Positions 48,150 to 58,866 of a stretch of 64,000 bases of DNA are shown piece after piece. This stretch comes from Kryptolebias marmoratus. Its lineage: Eukaryota > Chordata > Actinopteri > Cyprinodontiformes > Rivulidae. Under the pieces are notes generated by a model. The model was not told where the DNA came from and did no database searches. It saw nothing but the letters and a program-made list of their open reading frames with translations. Where the stretch lies: assembly GCF_001649575.2 (NCBI RefSeq), contig NC_051449.1, positions 18,542,487-18,606,486 of the forward strand, read 5' to 3'. A program made the position numbers and the translations under genes. Each line of letters starts with the position of its first letter. The first letter of the stretch is position 1.

Positions 48150-49363
48150 ACGCAGCACAGGATGGAGCCATCCTCCGCAGACGCTGCCGGTCATTTATTT
48201 TAGATTCTGCTCTTATTTATGAGCCGTTGCACACGTGTACTGAGTGCATACGGTGCTGCAGATGTGTGCAAACTTATGTGGAAATTGTGGTCAAATGTTG
48301 TTTTTATCTTGCAGCCTATAGGTCTGTCGCAACACGTGCTACTGTTCCAGTTTTTTTGGTTAAATCGATCAAATCAACATCAAAAAATAGCAGTTTGACA
48401 GGCAAGGAATTGTGCTTTCGCACCAACCGTGTGATTCTCAAGGAGCCGTTCGATAAGGACTGGAAAAGTTCTGCAGCGTGGTCCTAGGAAGAAGTCAAGA
48501 AATTGGACAAGTGGAAGACAAAGGAAGCCCAAAAATGAAAGAAAAGAAAGTGTCCGTAGATGATCGAAACTTAAAAGTTAGGTTCTTAGGAAAAAAGAAA
48601 GTTAAAAAAAAAAGGAAGTAAAAATAAAAAGCTAAGTAACAAAAGACTTGAGAGCTCCTTCTTCAGCTGATTCAGCTCGACTTGGTCGGAGCGCTTCTTA
48701 AAGAAATAAACAGGAAAAAGGCTGAAAGTCTGTCAGTCTTCTGTACCGATGACAGATTTTAAAGCTTTGGGTCGAACTCTTCTATGATAAGTAGATCAGG
48801 ACAGAGGTTTGACAGCAAACGCCTTTGAAACACGGCGGGAGGTGTCATCATCTTCTGAGGGGGCGTCTCAGCCAGGGGTGTTGGAAACGCTGACAGCATG
48901 GGTGGAACGTCAGACAGAAAAGCACCGCCATGTTTGCTCCACCACATAGGAATGAATGGCAGCAGGTTCACTTTAAAGCCTGACGATGATCACTGTCGTT
49001 CCTAAACTGGCCTGCCCGGACAAAATCATTTAAAAAATGTCTTTCAGGAAGCATGAGGAGCTTCTCCTGAAGAGCTCGATTAAAAGAAAGTTTGCCTGAG
49101 TTAGTTTTGTTGTGTTGAAGAATAAAGATGGCCTCACATGTTGACTTCTGAGCCTAATAGAAATGTACGTTGGATGTTTTTGCTTTATATTGTATTTCTC
49201 ATTTATGTTTGCACACGTTTCATTAAACTGCTGCTCCTGTAACCCATTTCCCTAGTGACATAAAGGTACCAGTGAGGGTTTTGAGCTCGCACAGTTCTGA
49301 ACGTTGAATTAGGAAGAAGCTGGGAAGGCGTCCTGTTTATGTTCTCTTTTTAATAATGTATAT

Positions 49364-49369
49364 AATAAA
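49364..49369 (+). terminator. Poly(A) signal of the cytokine receptor gene
   Basis: AATAAA, followed by GT-rich sequence, would give a 3' UTR of about 1.2 kb. An earlier AATAAA near 49121 is an alternative. Confidence 0.45.
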
Positions 49370-49609
49370 GCTGAGTGAATGTAGTCTGCTCTCGTGGAGT
49401 GCATTTCTTTAAGTGCTATTCATAAAGAGTGGACAAACTCGAAATCAGACGTTCGACTCTCTCCTTCATTTTCCCGCGCCTTCCAGACGTGCTACGGTGC
49501 ATAGTTCTGACCGACCATCAGCTTTACAGACGAATTCAACAGATTAATCAACACACCATCTTTGCTACAAGCTGCAGTTTCGGTTCCTTGTCACACACTG
49601 AAAACTGCT

Positions 49610-50010
49610 GGGTTATTTTGATAACTCAGCTGTTGGCTTCGAGCTGTTGGTCATAGGTTGGGTTGGTTTCACCAAATATTGAGTCAAAATGTTTGACTCG
49701 GTGGTTGGGTCGGTGTCATTTCTTCACAGTGCGCCATTTTAGACCAGAATTTGACCATATTGGACCTCTGCTTTAAGATGTAAAAAGTAAAAGCAAGACA
49801 ATAAAAACATCTTGCGAGAAGATGCTCAACCTGATTGGCTTTAAAAGTAACTTTAGTCTGCACTAACAGTGAGTTTGGCTTCCAAAAATAACATCAGCTG
49901 CTGCTAGCCAGCTGACGCTAATAGCGGTTAGCGTCAGCTGGCTATCACCAACCCAAATTGTTGATATCCAATAACCCAGATTCAACAAATTAGTCATTTT
50001 AACTCAAATT
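49610..50010. repeat. MITE-like repeat with a 17-bp perfect hairpin
   Basis: The outer parts pair loosely (CTGGGTTATTTTGATAACTC and CAATAACCCAGATTC). At 49905-49921 and 49928-49944 two 17-base arms (TAGCCAGCTGACGCTAA) are exact reverse complements around a 6-base loop. Confidence 0.5.
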
Positions 50011-51029
50011 TGAGGTAGAAAAACTTGAGAGTTTTGTTGCATTATGTCACAGAGAGGAGTGTACGGAGGTCATGAAGTGCTAAACACATCAACAAATCAC
50101 TAAACACTACCACAAATTTACCTACTGGAAGACGAAACACAAGACATTGCTGGTTGGATGACGGTGCCGGTTGGCTTTTAAACCTGAAATTTCCTGAGCA
50201 TGTCCAATGTCACCTCGTATGTATGTCCTCACTCAAAATATTATTGGATAGCGGCAGCTACAGCTATGTTTGGGTCAAGGGTAACATTTCAAAAAAACAC
50301 TACAGGCAGAAAAACGACTGGTCCAAAAGCCAAATTGCGCTGTCGTCCAATCACAATCTCATGTTTCCCACTGGTACCTACCTCTCCTGGTAGGTTAATG
50401 TCGTTTTTGTTTTTAAGATGTCGTTGTCTTTACTGATTTGTTGATATGGTTTGCACTTCAGGGCCACCGTAGCAGTGACTGTGTCTTTAATTTAGGTAAC
50501 ATTTTTCTCAAGTTCATAAAACCCATTAAGTTACCGAAGAGCAAAGAAAAACCTCAAATTTTTCACACCAGCTGTTCAACACGTCTTCAGACGTGTGAAG
50601 TTTCACACAGCCACTGCTCACTCGGCATGCTAATACGAATGATCACAGCAATAAAACGCAAATTTGTGAGAAAACGTAGACTTTATTAAGACATGAATGT
50701 CATGATACACTTGATTTTATCAGATAAATCTCACGGGAACGACAAATGTAGCGTATATACACGTCTGCCACCGTTTGTTCTTACAGGCTGGAAGAAACAT
50801 TCATTAAGAACTAATCATTGACCGAAAGCAACCGGTTTAAGAGACTAAGGAAACAGCAGTGTGAGGATTTGAACACATTTGAAAGTTTGAATAAAAGGTT
50901 TGCCTTAAAATGAGACATCACCACTATTTATATTATATACTATAGGTGTTTTAAAGGAAAAGTCCATGAGATGAACCTATAAAACTACCTGATATCTAAT
51001 TATCGTCTGTTCCTGAGCGAAGACTTGGG

Positions 51030-51315
51030 AAGACATTTTAAACGCGACACTAGATGGAGACAACCATGCACTGCCACTCATTTTTTTTATACTCTGTTCT
51101 TATTTTCAGAGCATTAGCACACGCCTATTTGATGCATGCAATGCTTCAAATGTGTGTGACTTTGTGCAGAAATTGTGGTCGAATGGTTTCATTATCTTGC
51201 AATCTACAAACCTGTCACAAACTGTGCTAATTGTTCCAGTTTCTGTGGTTGAATCTACAAAATGAACATAAAAAAAGAGTTTGAAATGCGATTTTGCACC
51301 AACAGTGTGTTTTAA
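51030..51315 (+). pseudogene. Relic duplicate of the cytokine receptor 3' end
   Basis: This stretch is collinear with 48130-48445, the last codons and proximal 3' UTR of the receptor. Shared blocks include TTTTAAACGC, AGATGGAG/GGATGGAG, GAAATTGTGGTC, TCTTGCA, TGTTCCAGTTT and GCACCAAC. The stop codon is conserved (ACATTTTAA against ACGTTTTAA). No upstream receptor exon was found, so it is a fragment. Confidence 0.7.
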
Positions 51316-52597
51316 AAAAGAAAAGATATATGTATATTAGCTGAAAACTTGATAGTTCTGTGTCTGTGATATAGCCTTTGAGAAAAAAACAAAAAAACCC
51401 TCAATAACTTAAGATTGTAAACAAATGAAGGGCAAAAGAAGAAGTTGAGGCCCTAAAAATGATTAAATACATCACTGTGGCCAAAACCATTAAAAAAAAC
51501 TGATGATTCTATTATTTTAATACCGAGCAGGAACAACCTTGAGGTGACAGACTTCCTTCTGTCCTGCTGATGGCAGAATATGTCTGCTGTGAAGATAATT
51601 ACTTCAAGATTTATACTGTAACAATAACTTGTTACCAGCTTTCGTCAGGGTCAGAGGGACGGTTTGACTCAACATCATGGGGTCACTGTCCGCTTAGATT
51701 ACTACTCGCTGTAGGGATCCTCATTAATGTCTAATCACCGTGTTTGACGTTTCCTGGAAATTTCCTGAAAGTCCGTTCATAACCTTTTGAGTAATCTTGT
51801 GCACAGATAGACAGACAGATGCCACCGAAACACATACCTTCCTTGGCGGAGGTAACAAAACGCTGCACCGTAATGCTTTCTGTGCACTAGAAGCCAAATA
51901 AACGAGGGGGATGTCAGTTCATTCCCAAAGCACATGCCTGCTGGGAATGAGGAAGGCTTACACAGGTTGTTAACAAAGCCCAAACCCAAGCAACTCTCCT
52001 TACAGCTTCTGCCCTGAAGGTTCGCCTCGAGGACTTCTCTACCTTTTTTTTTTTATTCTGTAGAGAAGGCTCTCCAGCCTGGACACAGAATCCTGTCCAC
52101 AACACCAACTTTGCCCCAGCAAAAGCAGCTATCATCACCAAAACCTTATTATTATTATTTTTGCATGGACAAAATCAAGCCCTTGTGGTGAACTGCGCTG
52201 CAAGAAACATTCGAGCCTGCTTTCCCCACATGTATCTTGATGGCCTAGGTGATGTTGCACCTTTTTCCCAAAAGGAACCACCTTCAATCGTGCAGACAAA
52301 GTGGTGAAATGTTTGTCCCGTGTGCCACGAAACAACAGAATGCACTCGTGTTGTGACACAAACACTCCTTTTGATCCAAAAAATAGACTCCCATGCCCAG
52401 GTCTGTGAGTGGAAACCACAAAAAGTGAATTACAACTGATCACACAGATACTCTGATACAAACAGACATAGAAGCTCAAATCAGTGATGGTCAGAGACTT
52501 TGCCGTGAATGTTTTAGGCTTTCGCTAAAGAAGGCAAATAGTGGTGAGCGAGTAAACATAAAAGGTCTTTGCAGAGCTGCAGGGTCTGAAGACGGTT

Positions 52598-55500
52598 TCA
52601 CTGAGCTGAGCTGCTGCCGTTCATCTCCATGTAGACGATTCCTGCGGTGCGAAACAGAGAAACCGAGTTAGACGAAAGATATAATCTCGTTTGACTCATA
52701 TCAGTCATGGCTGTCTGTGAGTGCCTGTGTCTGATTTGCACACTGTTATCTGTGTGGTTGTTTTTTTTGTTTTTTTGTATTCTGCCACCTGAACCAGAAC
52801 AGGTCCCTGCGCGGCCGTGCCGTACCTTGGACGGAGCTGTTTGGGATTCTTGTTCTGTCCAGTGGCTCAGCCAGGGGGACGATGCCGACAGGAGTGGCTG
52901 AGGTGCATCTGCAGTGCTCTATCAGGGACTCCAGAGATGCAAATCTCAGCAGCGTGTCTCTTAAATCCTGTTAATCAACACACGCAGGGAAGCAGTGATT
53001 CTTGCCTTTGATTTTGTGCGTATTTGATCTGAACGCCGACGTCCACCCACCTGAAGGTACCAGCCGCCTGCAGAGCGTTCAAGCCTGTAGGTGTACACGT
53101 AGGGTGCTTTCCTGCAAAACAAAACCTCTGAATTTTTAATGAATTTATCCGAAACGCGCACACAACTAGAAAGGATGAGTCACTAACTCCAGTTTTATTT
53201 CTCGGCCCGCTTGATCTGAAACCAGACCTCAGTCCTCTGGACTGAAACTCTTTACGAAGAAATATCTGTCTCTACAGCGAGATGACACAATGCACAGTTC
53301 GAAAAGCACGTTTTCGACTTTCAGTTCATGGTTTCTGTCATGCATTTCTTTTCAGGCAGCTAGTCGCAGACCTGCTGTTTGTCTGTCAAGATTATCTTCA
53401 TAAATGTACGGTGGCCTGTAGGTGCAAACACATGAATGATGCAAACTCCAAAACACACAAACACACACAAAAACCCCCCACAAAAAACGAATGCAATACT
53501 GCAAAATAAAAATGCCGCAATCACAGTAAATAGACCAGGTGACGAAAAGTGAATGTTGAATTCTTTCATTAGACTGGAGTAATATGACAAATATTAATAA
53601 AAAATATAAAACACTTAAAATCAGATACAGTTAGGTGTTTCTTATTTGTCCAGTCAAATGAAATGATTCAACATTAACTGAGAGGTTATTAATTATTTTT
53701 TAAGTGTCTTTGGTTGGGGAATTGTTGATGGTCTCCAAGAGAACCACCGTGTTTATTAGGAGGGAGACACAGAGGTGAGCTGACCAGCATCTCCAATGAC
53801 ATATATACTAGTTTATAGTTTATAGTTATAGTATATAATTATATATATATAAGCCATTGATCATCTCACTGCCAGAACCGGATCAGACGGCAGGAAGACA
53901 CGGCTGAGTCGAACCTCAAGTTACCCTGGTGGTTTGGTGCACTTCCGTTTTGTGGAGTTTGCAGCTTTTTTCTTACTTTCTGGTGTTTTTGTTTTTTTAG
54001 TGTTCTTGGTTTTTTGCAGCATATTTCCTTTGCATTTGTTTTGTTTGTTGTTTTGCTTCTCTCTGCTCTGTGTGATTGCAGCGTTTTTCTTTTGTGTGTT
54101 TTGGAGTTTTGCATCATTCGTGTGTTTGCGGCGCGTTTGCACCTGTCGGCCGCCGTATAAATGAAATATATCTACCGTTCTTAAGGAGGCCACACGTTCT
54201 TTCAAAGTCCACCAGATTTGCATGATTTATTGTTCAAAATCATAGTACTATCCTTCTGTATCGTCCAGGTTCATCTTTTGTCTCCCATGTTCTGTTTTTA
54301 GGTTCTGAAAGTGACAAGTTTTCCTGTTTGGATTTTTGGCAAAAAGAGGGGGAAAGAATTCAATTTGACCTCAAAAATGCTTTACTTAGTGTGTTTGATG
54401 TCACACACCTTTTTAGCTGTCTAAACTTTTCCAAGTCTTTGCATGCAGACTCTTATTTTCACAGTCTTTCTACTTATTTTGCAGTTTATACAATATTTGT
54501 GACAGGAATTCTGATTTTCTCTCAACCCCCCCCTGAGTGCAGAGTTGGCACATGCAAACTCTCATTGACTTCCATTGTCTCTGAGCTCAGATTATTCTCT
54601 TCAAAACCAAACGTGAAGGGTGTTTTTAACTTGTTATTTCTCTAACACATTCAAAACTAACATAAACATGTTCCAAAATATTTTGTGTGGGCAACTCTAG
54701 CCCATATTGAAGCCTTCAGAGTTTGTTGTGAGTAATTCTAGGGCAGTAGAGCAATGTTTGACACCTGCACATAAATATATATATAAAACTAGCATGGATG
54801 GTCTGTAAAGGCAGGTGGAGCTGAAAAAAAGCAATGTGAATTACTTTGTTACTTAGCTTGCTGTGTATTGTTTTGTTCTCTGTGTTTGTTAACTATTTTG
54901 ACAACTAGAAATTAAATTTTAGATATTTTATTTTGTAATTCATTCCCAGTTTTGGACTTATATGCAGTTACAGTGCGGTACAGGTCAGTAGATTTAACAC
55001 GTCTCCTGTCGGCAGAGATCAGGACTGAAGGGCTGCTCCAACAGAGTCTCACTGGGGTGTAAAATATTCTGCCCTGTGGACACATTCTGCTGGTTTTAAC
55101 TCAGCCATTACAAATGCTAAACCTCACCTGATCTTATTTAATGCAGCAAAACCTGCTGTGTTCAACAGTGGAGATTTTCTGCTTAAAAATCCACTAATGA
55201 GACTAAAATTGGAAGATAAATAATCAGTCAGCAGCTTAAAGAAGACAGACCGGACATGAACAAAGAAAACTAAAGACAGAAGGGAGAAGAACAACAGGAC
55301 ATAGCAGGCCCATTTCCTGTATCTGTAACTACATCAACCACAGGTGGATCTTATATATCTGAATACATGGTTTTCAAAACCTGCTGTAGCTCAGCGGTCA
55401 CTCCTGTGGTTTAGTCATCTCGAGGCTGCAGGTGCAAGCCCAGGTAGGGGCTGTAATCAAAGCTGTGCAAAGCGGGCCTCAGAGTGGAAAACACAAGAAC

Positions 55501-57016
55501 GTCCTCGGTCCAGAATACAGTTCCAAACGAGCCCACGGACACTGCAACTGAAAAGTTGCCTGTTTTCTCGCAATTTTGAGTTGCCACCTAGTCTCCATTA
55601 ATCACAGCCCATGAGAGAGCTGTCAGGGAGTGAGACACACAGGTGTGGTTACCATGGTGACCCCACAAACCCCCTAACACGCCCTTTGATCTGGGTTTTT
55701 AGGCACTGAGCTGTTTCACTGATATACTTTTTAATTAAACCGCACGTGTTTTTAAGTCTTTGCTTTATTCAAACGCTACATTCCCAGCAACATTTGTTCT
55801 GCAGCAAAATCCTATTTATGTGAGATTTAGTAAACAGGAGTAACTTCTAAACAGTCCTCTGCCGACATCCCAGTTCTGTGAGGTTCAAAAGGTTGAAACA
55901 AATGCTCTGAGCTACTGACGTTAAGTTTAACCACAGACACGTTTATTTACAAAAACTCTTGACGGTAAACTGTGAAGTATTTGTGTAAATTTGAGGCTGA
56001 GAAGTTTCATTTAGGGGAAATGTATTTTAATGGTGCCACCTTAGCCTCAACTTCCGTTAAATGTTTTATTACCAGAGTCTGATGTCTTTACCAAAGAAAT
56101 CCCCCCCCATGTCCACCACAGACAACCAAGGAAGTAAAATCATGCTAAAACAATAATTCATTAAGAACAATAGGTGTATTTATCTCTAAGGTTATTTTTT
56201 TAAACTTAAAAGATCTAAGTTTGAAGATTTAGTTTTCATTTTCAGTTTTAGGAATAAAAAAAATGCAGGATTTTAATTAAATTAGATGAAATCTGAACTT
56301 TTTGCTGGCGACATATTTTACTGGACGGCTTCAAAACAAAGTGTATTTTTAAAATTTTATAAGTTAGAACGTTTTGGTTCTATTTGGTTCCTGGTTATTG
56401 TGCTAATAGTTCTTTTTCTTTAAAATCCGTTTGAATTTAGTCTGAAAATCGAAAAGAGGTGTTTGCTCCCTTTGCAGTTGGAGTGCGACTTTTGTGGCGC
56501 TCTTTGTCACGTTTTTTTTTTAATTAACGTCATCAACGGTCCGAGGAGACGTGCAAAACTCGGATCTGAGTGCAGAACCTTATTTATTTATTTATTTTTT
56601 TACTTAAAGTTTACCTTAAAACAGAATAAAAGCAATAGTCGCAAAAAGTAGGGGGAAAAAAGGTGTGAATTAAAACAAAACTGCCAACATCTGCAAGCCT
56701 GGATGGTTTTTTAAAGCGAAGATGTGAAGACAAATGAAACTTTCCCTTTCTTCATTGGTTATTTAGACAAATTTGGTTTCATATATATATATTTATATAT
56801 ATAAAAATGAGCTGAGAAATCCAGAGTTGAACGCAGCCCTTCAGTTTTGGTGAAAGCGCCTCACCTCACGCACAGACAGTAGGCCCCCTGCACCGTCTCA
56901 CTGTCCCTCAGCAAGAAGCTGCCGTCTCGTCCAAACACCTCCAGCAGCCTCTCCGTGGCCTCGCTCCCAATCCTGCCGTAGTAGATGGAGCGAACGAGCG
57001 GGCCCTCCCTCTCCAT
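52598..57016 (-). CDS. SH2D1A/SH2D1B-like SH2 adaptor (SAP/EAT-2 family)
   Basis: Four minus-strand exons join in frame: 56865-57016, 53051-53111, 52826-52967 and 52598-52641 (TGA). The product is 132 aa; human SAP is 128. It is almost wholly one SH2 domain, starting IYYGRIGSEATERLLEVFG, with the phosphotyrosine-binding Arg37 in GSFLLRDSE and the family motif GAYCLCV. YVYTYRL matches the SAP YIYTYR strand, and GIVPL matches its GIVIPL. SAP-family proteins bind tyrosine motifs in SLAM-family receptors of lymphocytes and NK cells. The short tail ends VYMEMNGSSSAQ, with Tyr122 in a YxxM context. EAT-2, unlike SAP, also has tail tyrosines, so the choice between SH2D1A and SH2D1B is open. The ATG lies in GGGGGACATGG. 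The 3.75-kb first intron holds a 749-bp foldback element. Confidence 0.88.
53408..54156. mobile_element. Foldback DNA element, 749 bp, with 8-bp target duplication
   Basis: The left arm begins ACGGTGGCCTGTAGGTGCAA and the right arm, read inward, begins ACGGCGGCCGACAGGTGCAA. Pairing continues through CGAATGATGCAAA(A)CTCCAAAACACAC for over 80 bases with small gaps. The flanks are ATAAATGT (53400-53407) and ATAAATGA (54157-54164), a 7/8 match expected of a hAT-type insertion. No transposase frame is present. Confidence 0.75.
54200..56850. other. Large intron of the SH2 adaptor gene; no further feature recognised
   Basis: AT-rich sequence with short AT repeats (56779-56805) and no exon-like segment that I can support. 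Confidence 0.4.
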
Positions 57017-57086
57017 GTCCCCCTTAGAGGCAGGAGCCCATTAGTGCGTGGAGCTGGGGAAGGTGCAGCAGACTGTGGCAGCAGAC

Positions 57087-57114
57087 TGTGGCAGCAGCAG
57101 CAGCAGCAGCAGTG
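57087..57114. repeat. (CAG)n tract upstream of the SH2 adaptor
   Basis: About eight CAG units lie 70-100 bases upstream of the start codon, probably in the 5' UTR or promoter. It reads CTG on the gene strand. Confidence 0.8.
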
Positions 57115-57819
57115 TCGGAAACGCTTTGACACAGGAAAAGCTTTTTCTGGTTTTCACACCTTTCTGTCATGCAAGGGCAGACCTCCTCCGTAAAGCATTT
57201 TAACATCCCTTTACTGTAACAAACAAGACAAAAAAAACAGAAAAAAAACAAGTTTATCTTGGGTTCACGGCGAGAACTTCAAGTTTAGTTCATCAAAGTC
57301 AGAGCGTTTCAGTCATCCTTTCAGATCCCCCCCCCCTCGTTGGTGAGCTACGTTTAAATCTGCGCGCCACATCTTTGACATCTTTTTACTATTTTTACGA
57401 TTACTAAAAGGTGATTAAAGCATGCTTTTTGGCATTTCGTTACATAAAAGAGATTGCAGGCAAAACCGAAAGGTGTAGTACCCGGGAGATACTCGAACGA
57501 GCAGTGAAACACACACCTGCGCCCACGACAGTCGTGACATCAGCGGCGCCTGTGGTTTGTGTCAGGGCTGCTAAGGCTGTTCAGCTTCAAACGTACCAAA
57601 GAAACCCATCCAAGTGCGAGTTCAAAAACAGCAAAACACGTTTTTACTTTCCAAACAGAGCGGGACATCAGTAAGAGTTGTATGTTAAGGACTAGCTTGT
57701 GTTATGAGGAGGATGGGGGGAACATCAGCTTTAGCGGGTTTAGTCATCGTGCTTCTAATGGAAGATCTTACAGTTTCCGCCCTCTTTTCCCAGGAGGAAC
57801 CACGTATCTTTCCTGACCC

Positions 57820-57961
57820 GGAACACCTCCAGGTGGAGCTCCTGCATAAACATTTCATTTCATGTTACGCAGATGATCTTCGCCTTCGAGTCCCGAGGAC
57901 CCCAGCATCTGTTAGGTCCTTTCTAAATGATATCGGAGTTGAAATGCTGCCTGGTTTCTAG
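57820..57961 (+). mobile_element. LINE reverse-transcriptase fragment
   Basis: The frame contains LLHKHFISCYADDLRLRV followed by SVRSFLNDIGVEM. CYADD is the RT catalytic motif of L2/Rex-type LINEs, where it is usually CYADDTQLY. The fragment is short and lacks the flanking RT motifs. Confidence 0.45.
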
Positions 57962-58665
57962 CTGAGATGTCAACTCTGGTCGTTTCATGTGTTTTTTGTG
58001 AAGAAAGCTGATTTGATTTCTGACAAGCAGATGAAAAGATTTTTCTTTTTTAATTTTGACTTCTTTACTCTGTTGTTTTAAGCTCTGAAGGTTTTTTTTT
58101 TTTACATACATACTAATTTTCTGTCTTCCAAAACATTTTGGTACCAAAAGTAGCCATTTCTCCTCATGTTTAAGCCTGCCCTAAATAATATTGCTCACAA
58201 AAAATAACATAGCTGATCAGATGTATTGTTAAAGTTTACCTCCTCCTAATAAAGGGGGACAACCTGAAAAATGATCAAGTGTCCTGTCTTTTAAATATTT
58301 ATTTTATATTTTTATTCCAGCCATGACAGCAGTCCACCAGTTAAACCGATTTCAGTAGTTGTGATTTCTGACTCAATATTAGGGTTTTATAGGTTTATCC
58401 GACAGAAACACACTTAGAGAGAATGATGAAAACACACACACACACGATTTATACACAGAGAAGGACCTACACGGGCATTTTGCAGTTTTTAATTGAAAAA
58501 ACACATTTTCAACAATTTCATTGACTCGTCACCAAGCAAATAATACCCCTCCCCCGCACAGATTTCTTGTAATCCAACCTAAAGTTTAAAAAATATTTCT
58601 CTAATCCCAACACTTTGGCTGTGTGTTAAAGTGAACAAAAACTCAACAGAAGTGAAAATGTAAAA

Positions 58666-58671
58666 TTTATT
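58666..58671 (-). terminator. Poly(A) signal of the CXorf38 homologue
   Basis: The minus strand reads AATAAA about 196 bases after the stop codon. Confidence 0.45.
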
Positions 58672-58866
58672 GTAAAACGTTTTCTCCTTAAACCAAATAT
58701 TTTTCTCTTCTTAAATTAGGAATTGTGAATTCAAACAGTTTTAGGAATAAGATTTTAAAGTGTCCTCTTGTGTTGATTTCATTTGCAATCAACACAAACC
58801 AGCTCTGAGCCTGGCTTAGTTTGATTAGTGAATATGACGATGTAGTGTGTGACGAATTCCTCTTCC

